Assembly: GCA_965242575.1 (NCBI GenBank) | Contig: OZ251461.1 | Location: 3,224,001-3,288,000 of the forward strand | Direction of reading: 5' to 3' | DNA length: 64,000 bases | Source: JANQOH01 sp965242575 | Lineage (GTDB): Bacteria; Pseudomonadota; Alphaproteobacteria; UBA7887 | Shown: piece by piece, positions 16,283-22,801 of the stretch | Layout of the letters: the number at the start of each line of letters is the position of its first letter | Position numbering within the stretch: position 1 is the stretch's first letter | Notes under the pieces: model-generated | The model's database searches: none | Told to the model about the DNA's origin: nothing | What the model saw: the letters and a program-made list of their open reading frames with translations, nothing else | Translations under genes and position numbers: made by a program

Positions 16283-16539
16283 TTGGGCTCGCGCCCAAGG
16301 GCCGGCGGGCGCGCCGGTCGGCCGGCGGAAACGACGTCGCGATGGACGTAACGACGGGAGACATCGAATTCATGGGGGAGGTCGTCGGCGGAACGATCCT
16401 GTTCGGCGCGGACGATGCCGAACCCTTGCTCGGCGCGACCGCGCTGGAATCGGCGGGCGTCGAGGTCGACCCGCGCGACCGGCGGCCGAGGCGGCGGTGC
16501 GCCATCCGGCTGCCGGGCGTCCGGGCGAAGGCGCGATGA
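16156..16539 (+). CDS. Retropepsin-like aspartic protease (clan AA)
   Basis: This 127-residue protein contains FRVDTGAANSLVP near residues 25-37, the catalytic DTG(A) loop of single-domain retropepsin-like proteases, which act as dimers. The downstream part (GGTILFGADDAEPLLGATALESAG) matches the conserved second half of small bacterial clan AA proteins. A good AGGAGGG precedes the ATG. The substrate is unknown; such genes sometimes accompany toxin or defence loci. It lies 77 bp after the TOPRIM-like gene, has a promoter-like TATGCT at 16121-16126, and its 5' part is within direct repeat A. Confidence 0.75.
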   Translation: MGATRIAATIRNPAEPDRFWEGLFRVDTGAANSLVPRRRLEAIGLAPKGRRARRSAGGNDVAMDVTTGDIEFMGEVVGGTILFGADDAEPLLGATALESAGVEVDPRDRRPRRRCAIRLPGVRAKAR

Positions 16540-16921
16540 CTCCGGCGAACCCCGCGCCTGCCTGCTTCCCGGGTGCGCGGGCGTCCCGCCCGCATCGCGC
16601 GGAGCGCGACGACGAGCGCAGGTGGGCCCGCCTCGCGCTCGGTACGAGCTCCCCGGATTCGCCCGCGCCCGGGCGGCGTTCGGAGGGCATCGGAGTCGAC
16701 CCCGAGCATCGGCGGTCGCGCCGACTCGGCTCGTCGACGGATGGCAACTCGTGCTAGGCGCCCCGGGGCGAAACGCCATATATCGCCGTTTCCCGCACAC
16801 AGCGCCGCTACATATGGCCGGGTTGCCGGGCGCCGGGCCGAAGGAGTAATTTGCCGCCGGGGCGCGCCGGTCTCCGGATGCACGACCCCGAATGTCCCCG
16901 TGCCCCGTGGAAGGGCGAAAC
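16540..16921. other. Non-coding gap between retropepsin and the PIN/AAA cassette
   Basis: No convincing gene is visible in these 382 bp. It holds a 26-bp GC-rich element (16568-16593) whose exact reverse complement occurs at 53287-53312 and 53438-53463, and an imperfect palindrome around an ATATAT core (16770-16792). A weak promoter-like pair, TTGCCG at 16823 and TAATTT at 16847, could drive the next genes. Confidence 0.5.
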
Positions 16922-17389
16922 ATGAATATCCAGCCGACACACGCGACTCTCAAACTGTCCATATGGCGGAAGACCGCGCCGGCGCGTGCGTTCGTCCTGC
17001 AAAACGGAGAGGATTCGGAAACCCGGTTCGTCGCCTCGGATTCCGATCTGCATGAGGAAGTGTACTCTTGGAGTTTGCGTGAATACATTTTCGCTGGCGT
17101 CGAAGATGAAGGTCTCCGCCGCGATCTTCACGAGAAGATCTTCGACCGCATGGACCCGAATCGTCCGCCGTCGGAGCGCCCGCTTACGCTATTGGACGAA
17201 TTCGTCGACGCCGCGTTCGACGCCATGAAGTCCGGCGCCGTCAAACCCGTGCGGGATCGAAAGCCGCCGGACGGAGACGACGAAACGTTCGCCGAGGTGA
17301 AGAATACGTTGCTGGCTCTGGCGTTGCATCTGAAGTGGTTGTCCCGGTGCTTCGCAGATCGTCCGGGAATATCGGTGTCCGTGCGATGA
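16922..17389 (+). CDS. Uncharacterised 155-residue protein, first gene of a PIN/AAA cassette
   Basis: I do not recognise this protein. It begins MNIQPTHATLKLSIWRKTAPARAF, then has a charged middle and a mostly helical C-terminal half (LLALALHLKWLSRCF). No signal peptide or catalytic motif is visible. Base composition is less GC-rich than the flanking core genes. Its stop codon overlaps the start of the PIN protein (ATGA), and that gene in turn overlaps the AAA gene, so the three form a tight operon. It is therefore probably a regulatory or adaptor subunit. Confidence 0.6.
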   Translation: MNIQPTHATLKLSIWRKTAPARAFVLQNGEDSETRFVASDSDLHEEVYSWSLREYIFAGVEDEGLRRDLHEKIFDRMDPNRPPSERPLTLLDEFVDAAFDAMKSGAVKPVRDRKPPDGDDETFAEVKNTLLALALHLKWLSRCFADRPGISVSVR

Positions 17390-19419
17390 CCGGCGGTGCG
17401 CTCATGTCCCCGGGCGAAGCCGTCCGGCCAATCGCGGAGATGTTCGGGCAAGGCGGCTCCTGCAAAGTCGCCGTGCGGGAAGATCGATCTTTCGATGGGA
17501 GCTGGTGGCCGCTCGGCGACGTTTTGATCGATACGATCGAGTCGAACGACAAAATGGAGAAAAACAGAGTATCCGCGGCCGCCCTCGTGAGTGGAGCATT
17601 CGACTGGCGCCTGCCGGACGAGGAAGACGCGAGGCGTGGACTTTGTGAACGCCTAGGCGGCGAGAAAAACAAAAGTTTCCGCGCCGATGTCAATCGCGCA
17701 TTGGACGACGTCGCCTTGATCGCTGTGCGCGCAGGGCTTCTGCATCCCGTCATCGACGCCGCTGCATTGGAGGAAATGCCCTTTCGCCGCTCGACGACGG
17801 TTGTGTCCGATACTTCCGGAGTGTTGCAAGGCGCCCTGAATTTCGTTTGTCGAAATCTTTATCCGGTGGCAAAGATAAAGATTCCTTCTGTCGTCAATGC
17901 TGAATTGGTCGCGTCGTCGGATCGTTTTTTTGCTAGGCGCCGATCCGCAAAAAACGAACCGAAGCATCGCGTAGAGACGTTTCACGAGCATATCAAAAGT
18001 CAGGGCGGTCAACGTGTCCTGCTGAGGCTCGAATTACACTCCGATATCGAGGTAGAGCGCACACGGCTCTCCGATCTCAACACCAATGATCTCAACCTAT
18101 CCCATGCGGATCGGCGGATACTCGAAGATGCCCTTCGCCATCAAGCGCAGTCCGGGCCCGATCACCGTGTCCGGCTTCTGACCGGCGATCAGGGACTCGC
18201 GCGCATGGCGCTGGCCGAGGGCGTTACGCCCATTTACTTCTTGAAAACCGGGGCCGCGGACTTTTTCGGATCGCGGCTTACCGGCCAGACGTTCGATCCC
18301 TTCAGCGGCGACGTTCAGCGAACGTCGTTTGTGTCGGTTCTCTGGGAATCGGCCGTAGCGTTTGGCGCCGCTCGTCTTGAGAATGACAAAGGGGCAGTCT
18401 TCGAGGTCGTAGCACTCGGCGCGGGACCGAGCTGGTCTCCCTATCACTCCACCGACGACCTCCTTTGGTGTAAATACACGCCTGCGAGGCCGCCCGAGGC
18501 CGACATGCCGTCCCCGACAACGCCGCCGTTAGGTGGGTTAGGGCGCGCCGATTTGCAAAGGAACCGGAGAGCTCTCAACCGGAGATCTCAACAATTGAAT
18601 CCCGGAGATACGGTAGCCACTGGACGAATATCCTTCCGGCAGTTCGACGTCGGTCGCCTGTTTCGCATAATTTGCGCTCTCGACGATTCGGGCGAAATGG
18701 ATAACAGTCGATTAATGGATGTTCTCAATACGCAAAGTAGCCGCGGAGGGGATGAATACCGACGCTTTCTTGCGTCCGCCGACCTGATCGCCGCGACTCG
18801 CGAGACCTGGGCCGCTAAACCCGGCTTGCGTAAACTCTCCATCGCGCTACGAAATTCGGAACCCGATGACGTGCGCAACATACTTGAGGCCGCCCCGTCG
18901 TTTTCGGCGTTCGCAACGCATGTGAAGCGGCTCGATATCGGGAGCTCGCTGGACTCGCCGGATCGGGATCCGTCATATGGAACCCATGGCGTGACGACCT
19001 ACCGGACGCTGGGCGAGATAACGCGTTTGTGCGCGCCGGCGTTTGGCGAAGGTACGTTCGCCACGCTGGCGGATCCGGATACCGGGGCGTTCGCGGAAAT
19101 CGCTCTGAAACGATTTTCCGATCTGGACCGTGGCGACGGGCTGGTCACCGTCGGCGCCTGGCTGGAAACGATGATTCGCGACGACGGGATTCATCCCGAG
19201 GTGGCGCGAAGGAAACTGGAGGAGGCGAACGCCGAGGGATTGTTGCGCATGTCCACCGAGGGTTCGACCCCCGAGCTGCGCTATGATAACCGTGTCGTTC
19301 ACGTGCTTCGCGCGCCGGCCGGCGAACCGGTTGTCGAGCGTATCCGATTGTATCGGGGCGATTACCTGATTCCGGGGAAGGCCAGCGTCAGTTTGCGCAT
19401 CGAGGGAGCGGGGCGATGA
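17386..19419 (+). CDS. Large PIN-domain protein, putative nuclease of a three-gene module
   Basis: The 677-residue protein contains a PIN-like region at about residues 138-280 with acidic residues in the expected order: D142 (VSDTSGVLQ), E173 (VVNAELV), D242 (ADRRILEDAL) and D268 (LTGDQGLA). The N-terminal 130 residues and the C-terminal 390 are not recognised. The extreme C-terminus (RIRLYRGDYLIPGKASVSLRI) looks beta-rich. PIN proteins cut single-stranded nucleic acid. The size and coupling to an AAA ATPase suggest a regulated effector rather than a simple VapC. The ATG overlaps the upstream stop by 4 nt, and the next gene overlaps by 4 nt. Codon use is less GC-biased than in the housekeeping genes, consistent with transfer. 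Confidence 0.65.
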   Translation: MTGGALMSPGEAVRPIAEMFGQGGSCKVAVREDRSFDGSWWPLGDVLIDTIESNDKMEKNRVSAAALVSGAFDWRLPDEEDARRGLCERLGGEKNKSFRADVNRALDDVALIAVRAGLLHPVIDAAALEEMPFRRSTTVVSDTSGVLQGALNFVCRNLYPVAKIKIPSVVNAELVASSDRFFARRRSAKNEPKHRVETFHEHIKSQGGQRVLLRLELHSDIEVERTRLSDLNTNDLNLSHADRRILEDALRHQAQSGPDHRVRLLTGDQGLARMALAEGVTPIYFLKTGAADFFGSRLTGQTFDPFSGDVQRTSFVSVLWESAVAFGAARLENDKGAVFEVVALGAGPSWSPYHSTDDLLWCKYTPARPPEADMPSPTTPPLGGLGRADLQRNRRALNRRSQQLNPGDTVATGRISFRQFDVGRLFRIICALDDSGEMDNSRLMDVLNTQSSRGGDEYRRFLASADLIAATRETWAAKPGLRKLSIALRNSEPDDVRNILEAAPSFSAFATHVKRLDIGSSLDSPDRDPSYGTHGVTTYRTLGEITRLCAPAFGEGTFATLADPDTGAFAEIALKRFSDLDRGDGLVTVGAWLETMIRDDGIHPEVARRKLEEANAEGLLRMSTEGSTPELRYDNRVVHVLRAPAGEPVVERIRLYRGDYLIPGKASVSLRIEGAGR

Positions 19420-20558
19420 GTTTGCGCGACAAGCTTGACGGCGCCAGCGGCGCCGCCGATACGCTGTTCGACAGGTTCGGGGTCCTCGCGAACCCGTTTC
19501 CGATGTCGAACCGGACGTCGGACAACCCCCATTTCCCGACGGACTCGGACGAGGAGGCCGAGGATCGGATAGTCAGGTTTCTTGATGACGGAGAGTCCCG
19601 GGTCGTTGTCGTCGAAGGCACGCAGGGCGTCGGCAAGACCAATTTTCTCAACCACTTCGAATCCGAAATCCGCGATGCGCTCAGCGGTCGCGAAGGGTAT
19701 TACGTCGTCCGATACCTTCCGGACCCGGAGGCGTCGTTCGAAGGCACTACCCGTCGGCTTTTCGAGGAACTGGGCGAGGAGCACCTGTCGCGGCTCGCCG
19801 CCAGTCTCGAAGGGGACGGAGCGCCTATCGGAGAAGCCCGCGGCTACGACATGAGGGCCGCGCTTCGTCGCCTGAGCGACCACGCGGGGCGGGCCAAAAT
19901 TATGATGGAGTGGTTGCTGGGGCTTCGGTTGCTCAAGACTCACCGGCAGGAGCTCGGCGTCCAATTCCGGCTCGATACCGTCGAGTCCAAGACCGCCGCG
20001 CTCCGGGACATGGTGCGGGTCAGCGAGCGCGCCGGGGTGCTGAACGGGATATTCCTGCTGCTGGACGAATTGGAGAAGCAGGATGGCGTTCTCGGCCCGC
20101 GCGCGGTCGTGCGCTACCTCTCCGCGCTCAGAGCGGTGGTCGACGCGCTCCCCCGCAGCCTGTTCATGATGATCGCGATCACCCCGGACGCGCTAAGCCG
20201 CTATTCCGGTTTGCTTCCGGCGCTTCGCGGCCGCCTGGAGCAACGGATACGGCTGAAGCCGTTGGCGGACGAAAACGCAGCCCTCGAGTTGGCGAAATTC
20301 TATATGGAAACGGCGCGTCGCAAGGCGGCGGCGCAATCGGGGCGGCCGGGACCGGGCCACGAGACGGAAATCGTGAACGATGCCGATATCGAGACGTGTT
20401 ACCTGAAATTGGAGCGGCGCGCCAGACAGCGGGGCGATGAAGGCGTCAGGCAGCGGGAGTTTCTTCACGCGCTCCACGTGCGGGTGGAGGAAAAGATACG
20501 AGGCGGGGCGGCGCGCGACCGATCGCCCAACGGCGCGGGTTCCTCAATCCGTGCGTAA
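19416..20558 (+). CDS. AAA+/ORC-like P-loop ATPase, third gene of the PIN module
   Basis: This 380-residue ATPase begins with an ORC/ExeA-style FGVLANPFP and carries Walker A G68-T-Q-G-V-G-K-T75 and Walker B GIFLLLDELEK near residue 215. A sensor-like segment (LPRSLFMMIAITPDAL) follows. Proteins of this kind (COG1672-like) act as NTP-dependent switches or loaders. It overlaps the PIN gene by 4 nt (ATGA). No further gene of the unit follows: the region just downstream is a recombination scar starting near 20606. Confidence 0.7.
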   Translation: MSLRDKLDGASGAADTLFDRFGVLANPFPMSNRTSDNPHFPTDSDEEAEDRIVRFLDDGESRVVVVEGTQGVGKTNFLNHFESEIRDALSGREGYYVVRYLPDPEASFEGTTRRLFEELGEEHLSRLAASLEGDGAPIGEARGYDMRAALRRLSDHAGRAKIMMEWLLGLRLLKTHRQELGVQFRLDTVESKTAALRDMVRVSERAGVLNGIFLLLDELEKQDGVLGPRAVVRYLSALRAVVDALPRSLFMMIAITPDALSRYSGLLPALRGRLEQRIRLKPLADENAALELAKFYMETARRKAAAQSGRPGPGHETEIVNDADIETCYLKLERRARQRGDEGVRQREFLHALHVRVEEKIRGGAARDRSPNGAGSSIRA

Positions 20559-20605
20559 CCATGTCCGATTTGCCGCGAACGCGTGAGGGAGTCCGGCCCC
20601 GCCCC

Positions 20606-20893
20606 ATGACCGACCGCCGCCTCATCGAGGCCGCCTTTCCGCTCAAGCAGGCGTCGCTGGACTCCGTGCATGAGAAGAACGTGCGGCATGGGCATATCTC
20701 GACGCTGCACATATGGCCGGCGCGGCGGCCGCTGGCGGCGGCGCGGGCGGCGCCGATCGCGGCGCTGCTGCCCGATCCGGGCGCGCCGCAGGCGCGAAAG
20801 CGATTGCTGGAGCGCATCGGCGGGCGCGTCGACCGGTCGTTCGCGCGCTTCGCCGACGCGCTCGACGCTACCTTCCGGGAATGGCGCCGGTGA
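20606..20893 (+). pseudogene. Chimeric fragment: 5' end of DUF1156 methylase joined to 3' end of the TOPRIM-like gene
   Basis: An ATG at 20606 opens a 95-codon frame. Its first 75 codons are nearly identical to the start of the DUF1156 methylase at 22788. After base 20830 it continues in frame as the last 20 codons of the TOPRIM-like gene (compare 16012-16078). It is therefore a recombination product rather than a designed gene. Whether it is translated is unknown. Confidence 0.85.
20614..20830 (+). repeat. 217-bp direct repeat B, copy 1
   Basis: This copy is gap-free against 22811-23027 (constant offset 2197) with about six mismatches by eye, roughly 97% identity. It corresponds to codons 9-80 of the DUF1156 methylase. 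The two copies flank the DUF262-HEPN cassette and the truncated retropepsin. Confidence 0.92.
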
Positions 20894-21100
20894 TGACCGC
20901 CGCCCGTATCGCGCCCACCGCGGCGGGCGCGCATCGTGTATGCTGGCGCGAACCGGGCGAGAGGACGGCGACGATGGAGGCGACGCGTATCGCCGCGACG
21001 ATCCGGAATCCGGCCGAACCGGACCGGTTCTGGGAGGGGATATTTCGCGTCGATACCGGCGCCGCGAATTCGCTCGTCCCCAGGCGGCGTCTGGAGGCCA
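20830..21100 (+). repeat. 271-bp direct repeat A, copy 2
   Basis: This is the second copy of 16012-16282. It begins exactly where repeat B copy 1 ends, so two independent duplications meet at one base. After 21100 the similarity to the intact retropepsin gene stops. Confidence 0.9.
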
Positions 21101-21204
21101 ACGTGCTTGCGCGGGCGCTGCGGGAGGGCAAGGTCCTCCATGAGCGGCGCCCGTCCGCGCCGCCGGTCGATGCGGCTTGCGTTCGGCGCCGACCGGCGGC
21201 ATGA
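20974..21204 (+). pseudogene. Truncated retropepsin-like protease copy
   Basis: This starts like the intact gene (MEATRIAATIRNPAEP) and keeps the DTGAANSLVP catalytic loop. After 42 codons it departs into an unrelated tail (RALREGKVLHER...) and stops at 21204, giving 76 codons. The second half of the protease fold is missing, so activity is unlikely. Confidence 0.75.
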
Positions 21205-21236
21205 TGGCCGCGCCGCGCGACAGGCAGGAAAACGCA

Positions 21237-22337
21237 ATGCCCGACATATCCGAGCGCATCCCCCCGGAGAGGGAGGACGACGCCTCGATGGAAGTCGAGG
21301 GCGAGGACGCGGACGACGAGAAGTTCGCCGATCCGGTCCGCTACATCATCATGAGTTACGGCGCGGACATGCCCGTCGACGGACTCGTGAAGCGCCTCGA
21401 CCGGGAGGACATCTTCATCCCCGAATTCCAGAGAAATTTCGTCTGGACCGTCACGCAATCCTCGCGCTTTATCGAATCCCTCCTTCTCGGCTTGCCCGTT
21501 CCCGGCGTCTTCTTGTTCAGGGAGCCGGACACGCAAAAATTGATGGTCGTCGATGGACAACAAAGGTTGCTGACTTTGCAGAAATTCTACGAAGGCGTCT
21601 TCGGAGAGAGGAAATTCAAATTGGTCGGCGTCTCGCCGGAATTCGAGAACAGGACGTGCGAAACCCTCTCCGCCGTCGATCGCATTCGTCTCGACGATTC
21701 GATTTTGCATGCGACCATCTTCCAGCAAGCCGAACCCGGCGACGACCGCAGCTCGATATATTCGGTTTTCGAGCGTTTGAACACGGGCGGGACTCCGGCC
21801 ACGCCGCAGGAAATTCGGGCGTGCGTTTACAGGGGAGAGATCAATCGGCTGCTGTCCGAACTGGCGGAAAATTCGTCGTGGCGGGAACTGTACGGCAAAA
21901 GGAACGCGAGAAAAAAGGACGAGGAGATCATACTGAGGTTCTTTTCTCTCTACTTCAACGCGGACAATTACCGAAGCCCCATGAAGCATTTTCTGAATCG
22001 GTTTATGGAGGATAACCGCGATCTGGATAGGGAGCGGGAGAGCGAATTCCGTGAATTGTTCACGAAAACCGTCGACGCGGCGGCGCGCATTCTTACGGCG
22101 AAGGCTTTTCGTCCGGAGAGGGCGTTCAACATAGCGGTCGCCGACGCCGTTCTGGTCGGACTCGCGCACAGGCTGAAAAAGGGGAATATCCGGGAGCCCG
22201 ACTCCCTGAAATCCCGGCATGACGAATTGCTGGCGCGGTTGCGGCGGGAGGAGCTGCACACCGTGGGAACCGCCGTCGAGGAGCGCGTCGTCAAACGCAT
22301 CCGGTACGCCCGCGAAGCCTACGAGTCGATTCCATGA
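21237..22337 (+). CDS. DUF262 (GmrSD N-terminal-like) protein
   Basis: This 366-residue protein shows the DUF262 hallmarks: IPEFQR at 61-66, a segment SRFIESLLLGLPVPGVFLF, and DGQQR at 106-110. The fold is ParB/Srx-like and is thought to bind or hydrolyse nucleotides. In GmrSD it works with DUF1524 against modified phage DNA, but no DUF1524 nuclease domain is present here. Instead the following gene, overlapping by 4 nt, is a HEPN protein, so the effector would be an RNase. A purine-rich AGGAAAA precedes the ATG. Base composition is AT-richer than in the flanking genes. Confidence 0.85.
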   Translation: MPDISERIPPEREDDASMEVEGEDADDEKFADPVRYIIMSYGADMPVDGLVKRLDREDIFIPEFQRNFVWTVTQSSRFIESLLLGLPVPGVFLFREPDTQKLMVVDGQQRLLTLQKFYEGVFGERKFKLVGVSPEFENRTCETLSAVDRIRLDDSILHATIFQQAEPGDDRSSIYSVFERLNTGGTPATPQEIRACVYRGEINRLLSELAENSSWRELYGKRNARKKDEEIILRFFSLYFNADNYRSPMKHFLNRFMEDNRDLDRERESEFRELFTKTVDAAARILTAKAFRPERAFNIAVADAVLVGLAHRLKKGNIREPDSLKSRHDELLARLRREELHTVGTAVEERVVKRIRYAREAYESIP

Positions 22338-22801
22338 GCGTTCGCGACAGCCGCACCCTTGAAATCGCGATCGAATCGGCGCGTAAAGAGGCGCAAGACC
22401 TTACGAACGAGAACCAGGCCAGACTCGCCCAGCTGATTACGGTCTGGATCTGCGGATACCTCGAAGTCAGCTGTAGAGACGTTCTACTGACTTACGCCGA
22501 GAGAAAATCGAACGCGAGCGTCGCCAGGTTCGTGCGTCAGAGGCTTCGGAGAATTCGCAGCCCCGACACGGCGGAGATACTCAACCTCGTCCGTTCGTTC
22601 GACAAGGATCGGGCGGCGGAGCTGGACGATTTCGTTCGCGGACGGATCGAGGAGAGCGTCAACAGTGTCGTCCAACTGCGGAACCGGATCGCGCACGGGC
22701 AACCGGAGGACGCCCCCACGATTGCGCGCGTCGAGGCCCAATTCGACGATTCCAGGAAGCTCGCGACGAAAATGAAGGAGTTGTTCGATGACGCGGCGTG
22801 A
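22334..22801 (+). CDS. HEPN-domain protein (MAE_28990/RiboL-PSP-like), partner of DUF262
   Basis: This 155-residue, all-helical protein contains R116-N-R-I-A-H121, the Rx4H motif that forms the active site of HEPN ribonucleases. It would be the toxic or effector half of the DUF262-HEPN pair. It overlaps the DUF262 gene by 4 nt and the downstream DUF1156 methylase by 14 nt, so the cassette is now embedded in the methylase operon. RNA target and trigger are unknown. Confidence 0.8.
   Translation: MSVRDSRTLEIAIESARKEAQDLTNENQARLAQLITVWICGYLEVSCRDVLLTYAERKSNASVARFVRQRLRRIRSPDTAEILNLVRSFDKDRAAELDDFVRGRIEESVNSVVQLRNRIAHGQPEDAPTIARVEAQFDDSRKLATKMKELFDDAA

Noticed and set aside
21101..21204. Tail of the truncated protease as a nucleotidyltransferase remnant (RALREGKVLHER)
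   Set aside because: Similarity is too short to support a family.
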